From contig NZ_JAIXZS010000100.1 of NCBI RefSeq assembly GCF_027489515.1, positions 23,115-87,114 on the forward strand: a DNA stretch of 64,000 nucleotides, given 5' to 3'. Every line of letters starts with the position of its first letter. Within the stretch, counting starts at the first letter, position 1. The notes under the pieces are model-generated. The model was not told the DNA's origin and did no database searches. It was given only the letters and a program-made list of their open reading frames with translations. Below, in pieces: positions 18,556-25,581 of the stretch. This stretch comes from Novosphingobium sp. Lineage in GTDB: Bacteria; Pseudomonadota; Alphaproteobacteria; Sphingomonadales; Sphingomonadaceae. A program made the position numbers and the translations under genes.

Positions 18556-19767
18556 ATGGTTATCCAAACGCCGCGGATTCCGGACAGAGTCCGCTGGCTG
18601 AATGCCCGCGGTGAACGTGATTTCGCGGGACAGCATGAGCTTGGCGAGATTGTTCTCGCGCGCAACCCGCAGGATGTATTCGTGCGCCGCCGCATGGCCC
18701 GGCTGTGCGAGGTCGAGCGACGCCTGGACGAGGCCGAGGCGCATTGGACGGCTCTTCGCGATGACGAGCCGGCTGACTTCGAGGCTGCCTTTCATCTTGC
18801 GCGCGCGGCCGTGGCGCGGGGTGCCGATCCGCTGGCCGCCGCCGCCGCTGCGGCGCCGGCTGGCAATGCGTGCTTCCACGGCGCGCTGGTCGATGCGCTC
18901 GCCGAGCCAGCGCCGGTGCTCGAAGGCGATTTCAAGCATGTCGCGATCTGCGGCGCCTCCTATTGCGGCAGTACGCTGGTGGACCGCCTGCTCGGCGGAT
19001 TGCCGGGCGTGCGCAGCATCGGCGAATCCCACTGGCTGACCAAGGTCCGCCGCGAAAGCGGGTATGGCGATGCCGATTGGTCCGCACCGCTGGCCGAGGC
19101 CCGGTTCGTGCCGTGCACCGTGTGCGGCGGGCGCTGCACGGTGCTGGAGCCGGCGCTCCGCCGTTCGCTCGCGGCGGATGCGTGCGACTGGTACCGCAAG
19201 ATTGCCGCGCGGCTCGATACGCGCATTCTCGTCTCGGCGGACAAGAACCTGCGCAAGCTGGTTGATCACGATCCGCGGCTCGAAATGTCGGCGCTGGTCA
19301 TTTTCAAGTCGCCCGAGCAGGCCTGGCGTTCGCAGCTCGACAAGCTGGCGGCGGACCGCGAGCCCGAGTTCTATACTGACGCCTGCCGCCGCTATCTGGC
19401 GACCTGGCTGGGCAGCTACCGGCCGTTCCTCGATCACTTCCGGCCGCAAGGCGAGGTCGTGTTCCTCAATTTCGATGCCTTCACCCAGCATCCTGCGCCG
19501 CTGCTGCGCGCGCTTTGCGCGAAGCTCGAGCTGCCGTTTGCGGAAAGCGTGCTGTCGACGACCGTCCCCGGCCATGCCATCGGGGGCAATGGCCGCTCGA
19601 TGCGCCGCTTGCGCGATCAGGGCTATGCGGTCGAGATCCTGCCGCTGCCCGATCCGGCCATCGCGCCGGAGCAGGCCGCCATCATTGCGGCGGATCCGCT
19701 GGTCCAGGCGACCTGGCAGGAGATGATGGCGCGGCATGATGAACTTGCCGCGCAAGCCCTTGTCTGA
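18556..19767 (+). CDS. Sulfotransferase-fold protein with N-terminal helical (TPR-like) region
   Basis: Predicted PAPS-dependent sulfotransferase. The 5'-phosphosulfate loop is ICGASYCGSTLVDRLLGG (about residues 130-147), followed by GVRSIGESHWL. The 3'-phosphate motif is ALVIFKSPEQAWRSQLDKL. A cysteine pair CTVCGGRC lies between them and may bind metal, unusual for the family. The first ~100 residues form helical hairpins (VRRRMARLCEVERRLDEAEA). The frame is open from a GTG at 18490; ATG 18556 is taken as start, with modest support. With the second sulfotransferase at 32329 it implies that the glycan is sulfated. It starts the run of genes leading to the export operon. Confidence 0.75.
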   Translation: MVIQTPRIPDRVRWLNARGERDFAGQHELGEIVLARNPQDVFVRRRMARLCEVERRLDEAEAHWTALRDDEPADFEAAFHLARAAVARGADPLAAAAAAAPAGNACFHGALVDALAEPAPVLEGDFKHVAICGASYCGSTLVDRLLGGLPGVRSIGESHWLTKVRRESGYGDADWSAPLAEARFVPCTVCGGRCTVLEPALRRSLAADACDWYRKIAARLDTRILVSADKNLRKLVDHDPRLEMSALVIFKSPEQAWRSQLDKLAADREPEFYTDACRRYLATWLGSYRPFLDHFRPQGEVVFLNFDAFTQHPAPLLRALCAKLELPFAESVLSTTVPGHAIGGNGRSMRRLRDQGYAVEILPLPDPAIAPEQAAIIAADPLVQATWQEMMARHDELAAQALV

Positions 19768-19807
19768 ACCCTGTAGCTCTGAACCCTGCCGCTCTGAACC
19801 CCGCAGC
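19763..19807 (+). repeat. Three tandem 15-bp repeats at the sulfotransferase stop codon
   Basis: Three units starting TCTGAACCC (19763, 19778, 19793) follow one another with two or three base differences. The first unit contains the TGA stop of the sulfotransferase gene, and the array fills the gap before the methyltransferase gene. It is probably a slippage product; no function is evident. Confidence 0.75.
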
Positions 19808-19851
19808 CAGCCTGCCTTGCCATTCCCCTTTATCGCCATGAGGTCCGCAGC

Positions 19852-20649
19852 ATGATCCGCAACCGTGTCGAGCCCAAGCCGCTGCCCAAGGTGCGCCCTG
19901 TCCATCTTCAGGGCATTTTCGGCGAGTTCGAGGATGTCGTGAACGCGGAAATCCAGCGGCTCGAAACCGCGACCGATCCCTTCAGCCACGAAAAGCAGCG
20001 CTTGTTCCGCCATCTGCTGGGGATGGTCGATACCGAGAAGTTCGGGGCGATGCAGGAAGCGCAGCTGGCGGAAGGCAAGCTCAATCTGGCAACCGACATC
20101 GTCAAGTACATCGATCCGGTCGGCTGGTTCGAAAGCAAGCTGCGCGCCGCGCTCCTGATCGGGCTCGACAAACGCGCGCCGCTCGACATTCTCGACCTTG
20201 GCACCGGGCCCTGCCACTTCCCGGTCGTCGCCGAGTTCTACGGCCACCGCGTGCTCGGCACCGATCTGCCCTATCGCACCACCGGCAAGCTCGAGCGCGG
20301 GCACATCTATGATGCGCTGGCGGAAATCTACGGCGTGCGCCGCATTCCGCTCAAGATTCTGCCCTTCACGCCGCTGCCGCCGCTCGAACAGCGCTACGGG
20401 ATGGTGACCGCGCTGCTTGCGGCGTTCAATCTCGATGCGGAAAAGAAGCCCTGGTCGATCGAGGCCTGGCGCTTCTTCCTCGATGATCTTCACCGCAATG
20501 TCCTTGCCGAAGGCGGCGAGCTGTTCATGAGCCTGGCCGACGAGAAGCTGACCGACGAGGTGTGGGCCTGGCTAAAGACGCATGCCGTCTTCGCCAATGA
20601 CGTGTCGAAGCAGATCCGTTTCACCGATCTCTCTGCATTCAGTGGATAA
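19852..20649 (+). CDS. SAM-dependent methyltransferase-like protein
   Basis: Class I methyltransferase fold. Motif I is DILDLGTGPCHFPVVAEFYG (about residues 112-131) followed by the acidic residue of strand 2 in VLGTDLPYR. A later motif is LPPLEQRYGMVTALLAAFNL, and the HRNVLAEGGELFMSLADEKL region matches motif III. An N-terminal helical part of ~100 residues precedes the fold (FSHEKQRLFRHLLGMVDTEK). Length is 265 residues. Target unknown; given its place between a sulfotransferase and the export operon, a sugar or lipid methyl group is plausible. Its ATG is preceded by a weak AGGTCC. Confidence 0.75.
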   Translation: MIRNRVEPKPLPKVRPVHLQGIFGEFEDVVNAEIQRLETATDPFSHEKQRLFRHLLGMVDTEKFGAMQEAQLAEGKLNLATDIVKYIDPVGWFESKLRAALLIGLDKRAPLDILDLGTGPCHFPVVAEFYGHRVLGTDLPYRTTGKLERGHIYDALAEIYGVRRIPLKILPFTPLPPLEQRYGMVTALLAAFNLDAEKKPWSIEAWRFFLDDLHRNVLAEGGELFMSLADEKLTDEVWAWLKTHAVFANDVSKQIRFTDLSAFSG

Positions 20650-20654
20650 GGCCT

Positions 20655-20670
20655 CGTTTCAGCTGAAACG
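20655..20670. promoter_or_regulatory. Perfect 16-bp palindrome CGTTTCAGCTGAAACG
   Basis: A gapless perfect palindrome located 6 bp after the methyltransferase stop and about 60 bp before the export lipoprotein gene. No T run follows, so it is not a typical terminator. It could be a dimeric regulator site controlling the export operon. Confidence 0.4.
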
Positions 20671-20733
20671 GCCGGGTCAGGGAGCGGTGATTGCCGTTGC
20701 CTGCCTTCCGGCGGTTAGCTAGAGCTTCGGGGC

Positions 20734-21888
20734 ATGGACGGCGGGGCTTGCAAGGACATGGGTTTGACTGGTTCAGTGCGTCACGGCCGAGCGGCATCCT
20801 CTTCCCGATCCGGTTTGCGCATCGCCGCAGCCCTGCTGCCGGTGCTGGCTCTGGGGGCCTGCGCTCTCCCGCGCAGCGGCCCTTCCGCGCGCGATTTCAC
20901 CCGCGCCGGAGCCGATGGCTCGATCCAGCTGGTCGAAGCGACGATGGCCGATGCGGTCGAGGCGCGCCAGCCGCGCCCGCTCGGCTTTGATGCCGCTTGG
21001 CGCGAAGCCGCCGCATCGACCTTCTCCGAGATCGGAATTGGCGACCAGCTGACGGTGACGCTCTTCGAGCGCGACGGGCTCAATGTCTTTGCCGCCGGGC
21101 CTGATGGCTATTCCCGGTTCGAGGGGGTTGTCGTCGATGCCGCCGGCACGATCCAGCTGCCCTATATCGGCCGCGTCCACGTCGCGGGTCTGAGCCCGAT
21201 CGAGGCGCGCGGCGCGATCCTGCGACCGCTGCGGCGCCTTGCGCTGAGTTCGGACGTGACCGTGACCGTGACCGACCGGCGCAGCGAGAGCGTGACGGTG
21301 CAGGGCGATGTGTCGAAGCCCGGCCTCGTTTCGCTGGCCCCGCAGACGAGCCGCCTTTCGGCGATCCTCGGGCTGGCCGCGCCGACCACCGCCAATCTCG
21401 AGCTTGCCACCGTCACCGTCCGCCGCGACGGGCGCAATGCCACCGTGCGCTTGTCCGATCTCTATGACGAGCCGCAGGAGGATATCGCGCTCAAGGGCGG
21501 TGACGTCGTCATCGTCCGTGCAGCGCCCGGTACGGTCAACGTGCTTGGCGCGGCGGGTATCCAGGGGCGCGTGCGGATTACCCGGCGCAACTACAGCGTG
21601 GTCGATGCGGTGGGCGATGCGCGCGGTCTCAACGATTCGCTCGCCAGCCCCTCGTCAGTCTATCTGATGAAGCTCAGCTCGGGCGCGGAGGCGGTCGCCG
21701 CCAACCCGCGCGTCTATCATTTCGATTTCCGCAGCCCGGCGCAGATTGCCGTGGCGGCCGCCTTTGCCGTGCAGGACGGCGATGCCATCCTGATTTCCAA
21801 CGCGCCCTTCGCCCAGTCGCACAAGGTGCTTTCAACGTTCAGCGGCGTCCTCACCACGGCGCGGTCGGCCACCGCGCTGGCGCCCTGA
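20734..21888 (+). CDS. Outer-membrane polysaccharide export lipoprotein (OPX, Wza/KpsD family)
   Basis: Predicted outer-membrane channel component for capsule-type polysaccharide. The N-terminus has a hydrophobic stretch and lipobox (PVLALGACALP). The polysaccharide export domain is at about residues 95-180 (IGIGDQLTVTLFERDGLNVF, then IQLPYIGRVHVAGLSPIEAR). SLBB-like domains follow (VTVQGDVSKPGLVSL and VNVLGAAGIQGRVRITRRN). Length is 384 residues, as for Wza. An internal ATG at 20758 is an alternative start. It is the first gene of the operon with the permease (9 bp gap), the ATPase homologue and the PCP protein. Confidence 0.9.
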   Translation: MDGGACKDMGLTGSVRHGRAASSSRSGLRIAAALLPVLALGACALPRSGPSARDFTRAGADGSIQLVEATMADAVEARQPRPLGFDAAWREAAASTFSEIGIGDQLTVTLFERDGLNVFAAGPDGYSRFEGVVVDAAGTIQLPYIGRVHVAGLSPIEARGAILRPLRRLALSSDVTVTVTDRRSESVTVQGDVSKPGLVSLAPQTSRLSAILGLAAPTTANLELATVTVRRDGRNATVRLSDLYDEPQEDIALKGGDVVIVRAAPGTVNVLGAAGIQGRVRITRRNYSVVDAVGDARGLNDSLASPSSVYLMKLSSGAEAVAANPRVYHFDFRSPAQIAVAAAFAVQDGDAILISNAPFAQSHKVLSTFSGVLTTARSATALAP

Positions 21889-21897
21889 GAGCGATAG

Positions 21898-23262
21898 GTG
21901 GCGGGCAACGAGGATCGGATCGCCAAGTGGCGTGAGCGCCGCGAGGCCGAGCGCGCCGCACGCGAGGCGCATGGCGATCTGCCGACCGAACTGGCGCTGG
22001 TCGCCTCGCGCGCCGAAGCGCTCGCGACCGGCGACAGCGAGGATCCCGAGCCGATCTTCGCGCTGGTCATCGACGTGCTGCGCCGGCTGCCGAGCGGATC
22101 GATCGCAGAGCGCCGGGCGCTGTTTGATGCCGTGGCGCGCGGCGTGGAGCGCGGGATCGACAAGGCGGACCCCCATTCGGACTACGCCGAGCTGCGCCGC
22201 CGCCAGCTGCGCACCATCATCCGTCTGGTCGAGGCCGACGCCCGCGCCGGGCTTGCGATTGCCGAGCTCGGCTACCGGCCGGCAAGCTTCGAGGATGCGC
22301 TGGAGCCGTTGCTCAAGGGCTACCTGCGCCGCCGCAAGATCAGCGAGGAGACAGCCGCGAGCCAGGCACGGCGGCAGGCGATCCTTGCCGGCGAGGCCTA
22401 CACGATCGCGGTTCCCGCCGAGGAAGAGGCGGACCTCGACTTCCTGCGCGAGCGTATCGCGCTGCTCGACGCCACGCGCGGGCCGCGCTCCGGCCGGCAT
22501 GACCGGCCCGATCTGCGCGCGGTGCTGGCGCTGCTCAATTACCAGTTCGTCCTGCTCAAGTCGGAGAGCCGGCTGGCGCTGGCGTGGACGCTGGTCGGCC
22601 CCGCGGTGCTGATGGGCCTGCTTTCGACCGCCTATCTGCTGACCGGCATCCATTCGATCCTCAACATGGACGTGCCGACCTTTGCGATGATCGGCGCGAC
22701 GTCGTGGTTCATGCTGCGCAACGTCATCTTTCGCACCACCGCCTCGTTCTTTTCGCAGCGAACGATGCTGACATTCCGCGCCTTCAATCCGGCGCTGATC
22801 GGGATCACGCAGGGCATGATCTACATGCTGTCCTATGTGCCGGTCTATCTCGTGCTCATCATCGTTGGCCATATTGCGGGCCTGTTCACCCTGCCGGACA
22901 ACATTCCCGGCGTGGTCTTCTGGATCGGCTGCATTGGCCTGACCGGGCTGGCGATCGGCACGATCTTCGGCTCGATCTCCGTCGTCTGGCCCTATTTCCC
23001 GCGCTTCGCGCCGGTGATCGAGCGCGCCTTGCAGATCGTCTCGAGCGTCATTCTTGTCACCGAGCAGCTGCCGATGGATTACCGGCCGTACCTGCTCTGG
23101 TCGCCGCTTGCGCATGCCATGCAGCTGCTGCGCTCGGCCTATTTCGAGGGCTACAAGTCGGAGGATGCCGTTCCCCAATACTTCTTCATCGGGTTCGGTC
23201 TGCTGGTGATTGCCGCCGTCATCGCCCAAAGGTCGGTGCGTCCACGCGCCGTGCCGCTCTAG
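21898..23262 (+). CDS. ABC-2 type polysaccharide export permease (KpsM-like) with long N-terminal extension
   Basis: Inner-membrane permease. The last ~250 residues carry about six membrane segments typical of KpsM/Wzm (LALAWTLVGPAVLMGLLSTA, MIYMLSYVPVYLVLIIVGHI, VVFWIGCIGLTGLAIGTIFG, YFFIGFGLLVIAAVIAQ) and the conserved end of the TM5 region (LWSPLAHAMQLLRSAYFEGY). About 200 N-terminal residues are hydrophilic and helical, absent from KpsM (about 260 residues), giving 454 in total. Starts at GTG 21898. The ATPase homologue follows after 12 bp. Confidence 0.88.
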   Translation: MAGNEDRIAKWRERREAERAAREAHGDLPTELALVASRAEALATGDSEDPEPIFALVIDVLRRLPSGSIAERRALFDAVARGVERGIDKADPHSDYAELRRRQLRTIIRLVEADARAGLAIAELGYRPASFEDALEPLLKGYLRRRKISEETAASQARRQAILAGEAYTIAVPAEEEADLDFLRERIALLDATRGPRSGRHDRPDLRAVLALLNYQFVLLKSESRLALAWTLVGPAVLMGLLSTAYLLTGIHSILNMDVPTFAMIGATSWFMLRNVIFRTTASFFSQRTMLTFRAFNPALIGITQGMIYMLSYVPVYLVLIIVGHIAGLFTLPDNIPGVVFWIGCIGLTGLAIGTIFGSISVVWPYFPRFAPVIERALQIVSSVILVTEQLPMDYRPYLLWSPLAHAMQLLRSAYFEGYKSEDAVPQYFFIGFGLLVIAAVIAQRSVRPRAVPL

Positions 23263-23274
23263 GATCGGCCGGTC

Positions 23275-23985
23275 ATGATCGATCTTCTTGCGGTATCGGC
23301 CGAGGCCGAAGTGTTCGGGCGGACGGTGTCCCTGTTCGAGGAAGCCGATTTTCACCTGCCGCCGGGCCGCTATGCCCTGCTTTCGCGCACGCCCGAGTAT
23401 CACAAGTCGATTGTCGACGTGCTGGCCGGCCTGCGCAAGCCAAGCCGGGGGCGCGTGGCGATCACCGGAGCGATTTCGTGGCCGATCGGGCGCTCGACCC
23501 TTGTGCGCGGCAAGTCCACCGGGCTCGATCTCGTCAATCTGGTGGCCGATCTCTACGATCTCGATCGCGGCTACGCGGGCGATCTTGTGACGATGATGGT
23601 CTCGCGCCCGGACTACATGGCGGAGCCGCTCGAGCGGTGGCCGCCGCCGGCGCGGCAGGAGTTCACCTTCGCGCTCGGGCTCATTCCCGAGTTTGACATC
23701 TACGTGATCGACGCGCCGATCCCCTACGAGGAATCGCGCTTCACCCGGCTGTGGCAGGCCTTGTTCGAGGAACGATTGGTGGGCAAGACGCTCATCCTGT
23801 CTTCGCTTCGGCAGAAACAGATGCTGGACTATTGCGCAAAGGGGCTGATCTATGAGCGTGCCACGCTCAGCATCGACCATGATCTTGAACAGTGCATCGA
23901 GCGGTTTCCTGCCCGTCCGGCGCGCGAAATGCTTGCGGTGACAAGCGGTGTCGGAGGCTACGATGACAGCGAAGTCCTTTTCTGA
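23275..23985 (+). CDS. KpsT-like ABC ATPase homologue with degenerate catalytic motifs (pseudo-ATPase)
   Basis: By position and overall layout this is the KpsT partner of the permease, 236 residues. Yet the Walker A region reads LLSRTPEYHKSIVDVLAGL: lysine 44 and serine 45 remain but all glycines of GxxGxGKST are gone. The signature loop is replaced by ERWPPPARQEFTF near residues 120-132, Walker B is IYVIDAPIP with alanine 148 in place of the catalytic glutamate, and the switch histidine is leucine (LILSSLRQ). The KpsT-like linker AITGAISWPIG and LVNLVADLYDLD are still recognisable. The frame is intact and codon use is like the neighbours, so it is kept, not decaying. ATP hydrolysis by this subunit looks unlikely. 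Confidence 0.8.
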   Translation: MIDLLAVSAEAEVFGRTVSLFEEADFHLPPGRYALLSRTPEYHKSIVDVLAGLRKPSRGRVAITGAISWPIGRSTLVRGKSTGLDLVNLVADLYDLDRGYAGDLVTMMVSRPDYMAEPLERWPPPARQEFTFALGLIPEFDIYVIDAPIPYEESRFTRLWQALFEERLVGKTLILSSLRQKQMLDYCAKGLIYERATLSIDHDLEQCIERFPARPAREMLAVTSGVGGYDDSEVLF

Positions 23986-25156
23986 GGACGTGGAAGAGTC
24001 CGGCTCGGACACGGGCGCGGATGGGGCGGGCGGTTCGCGCGCGCTGGCCATCGCGCGCGGGATGCGCGAGCGGACGCTGCGCGATCGCCGGCGCCGCCAG
24101 TGGCTCTCGGTCCTGATCGTCGCGGCCTCGGTGCTGGGCGCCCTCGGCTGGGGCGTGCTGGTGGTCCAGCCGCGGTATGCGGCCGAAACGCGCTTCTCGG
24201 TGCGGGGCAGCAGTGCGCCGGCGCAGAGCGCGGCCGGCGGCTTCGGCAGCGTGCTGGGCAGCGGAGCTGGCGCTTCGGCCGGGATCGGCTTTGTCGATGG
24301 CTATGCGGTCAACGACTTCCTCAAGTCGCGCGATTGCATGCAGCAGCTGGCAAAGCGCGTCGATCTGGCGCGCCTGCTTGATGTGCCGGCCTCGCGGGGA
24401 ACCGAGGCGCTCTACCGTGCCTATCGCGACACGGTGGTGCCCAAGTTCTTCATGGTCGAGCAGGAGAACATGCTTGAGGTCGACGGGTTCGATCCGGCCC
24501 GTTCGAACCGCATCGCCAAGGAACTCCTGCTCATCGCCCAGACCTTCGTGGAGCGGATGGACGCGCAGGGTGTGCAGAACGCGCTCGACGTGAATGCGGC
24601 GCAGTTGCGCGCCGCGGAAGAACAGGCTGTCACCGCGGCCAATGCCGTTGCGGCCTGGCGCGCGACCAACCGCAATGTCGATCCCGAGGCGGAAAGCACC
24701 CTGATCATGACCATGATCGGCCAGATCGAGCAGGAGCTCAACGCGGCGCGGATCAACTATGAAAAGGTGCGCGCGTTCGGCAATCCCGATCATCCGATGT
24801 TGCGCCCGGCGCAGATGCAGGTCGATGCGCTAGAGCGGCAACTGGCGCAGACCCGCGCGCGGCTTGCCGGCAACAGCGGCTCGGCGGCAGCGCAGCTCAG
24901 GGCCTATAGCCAGCTGAAGAACGCGCAGACCTTCGCCGACAACAATCTGGCCTCGGCCCGCGATGCCTATCAGCAGGCCTATCGCGACGTGACGCGCTTG
25001 CGCCGGTATCTGACCGTCATTTCGCAGCCGGTCGCACAGGATGTGCCGAGCAGTCCCAATCTGCCGCTGCTTGCGCTGGAAGGGTTGCTGGGGGGAATCG
25101 TTCTGGCGTTCCTGGTTTCACTGGTGCTCAGCCTGCGGCGCCCGGAACCGACCTGA
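23963..25156 (+). CDS. Capsule export inner-membrane protein (KpsE-like PCP)
   Basis: Polysaccharide co-polymerase/adaptor linking the permease to the outer-membrane channel. It has a cytoplasmic basic N-terminus, first membrane helix (WLSVLIVAASVLGALGWGVL), a large periplasmic part with coiled-coil (residues about 190-330, AAQLRAAEEQAVTAANAVAA) and a second membrane helix near the C-terminus (LEGLLGGIVLAFLVSLVLSL). The stretch AVNDFLKSRDCMQQLAKRVD and SPNLPLLALEG before TM2 are typical of KpsE. Start ATG 23963 is set by GGAGG 5 bases upstream and overlaps the preceding gene by 23 bases; 397 residues. Last gene of the operon. Confidence 0.9.
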   Translation: MTAKSFSEDVEESGSDTGADGAGGSRALAIARGMRERTLRDRRRRQWLSVLIVAASVLGALGWGVLVVQPRYAAETRFSVRGSSAPAQSAAGGFGSVLGSGAGASAGIGFVDGYAVNDFLKSRDCMQQLAKRVDLARLLDVPASRGTEALYRAYRDTVVPKFFMVEQENMLEVDGFDPARSNRIAKELLLIAQTFVERMDAQGVQNALDVNAAQLRAAEEQAVTAANAVAAWRATNRNVDPEAESTLIMTMIGQIEQELNAARINYEKVRAFGNPDHPMLRPAQMQVDALERQLAQTRARLAGNSGSAAAQLRAYSQLKNAQTFADNNLASARDAYQQAYRDVTRLRRYLTVISQPVAQDVPSSPNLPLLALEGLLGGIVLAFLVSLVLSLRRPEPT

Positions 25157-25581
25157 AGGGGGCTGTTATTGGGCCAGTTTGCGGGCCAGTCGCTGGTGAC
25201 TTGTCACAATTTGGCAGGAAAGCGGCTATATCCGGCCGCCACCGGCCGTCGCCTGGGGCAACCGCCTGTCGTGAACGGCGGTCAACTCGGCGCAAGTGGC
25301 AAGCGCTTCGGGATGGTCGGTCGTACGCGCCAAACGCTGTGTGCAGTACGGAAAGGTGAGGGGGGCATCGTTTCTATCGTGGCAAAGGACAGTCCACTTA
25401 CGCCGAGACCTAACCATTTTGGACGCATTTCGTTCACAAGGCGCTTGCCCTGATTGACGATCTCACGCTGAGGTTGCAAACGGAAGTTTAGACCGGATTA
25501 TTCCCATCTGTAGTTGGGGTTTTGCGGATAACGCCATGAGGGCACAGGGGCCGGTGAAGCCTATCAACGGGACCACAACGT
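25157..25581. other. Intergenic region before the second SGNH-TPR gene
   Basis: A 425-bp gap with lower GC than its surroundings. No open frame has coding character; a 94-codon frame (25169-25453) has no homologous feel or ribosome site. It contains the GTGAC-TT-GTCAC motif at 25196-25207 and a possible -35 TTGTCA with a TATATC some 20 bases on, so it probably holds the promoter of the second half of the polysaccharide locus and a long 5' leader. Confidence 0.55.
25196..25208 (+). promoter_or_regulatory. GTGACTTGTCACA motif, possible operator
   Basis: Five-base arms (GTGAC/GTCAC) around TT. It shares GACTTGT-CACA with the site at 10718-10730 upstream of the dehydrogenase gene. Possible common regulator site; based on two copies only. 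Confidence 0.25.

Noticed and set aside
23275..23985. That the ATPase homologue is a frameshifted or sequencing-error version of a normal KpsT
   Set aside because: The frame is uninterrupted and the flanking KpsT-like segments stay in register before and after each lost motif, so single indels cannot explain the losses.
21832..24051. Long antisense open frame (739 codons) across the OPX, permease and ATPase-homologue genes
   Set aside because: High-GC DNA makes long antisense frames common. The plus-strand proteins have clear family motifs; the antisense product is an Arg/His/Gly-rich sequence with no domain.
25169..25453. 94-codon open frame in the gap before SGNH copy 2
   Set aside because: No ribosome site, no recognisable motif, and unusual composition for this genome; treated as non-coding leader.
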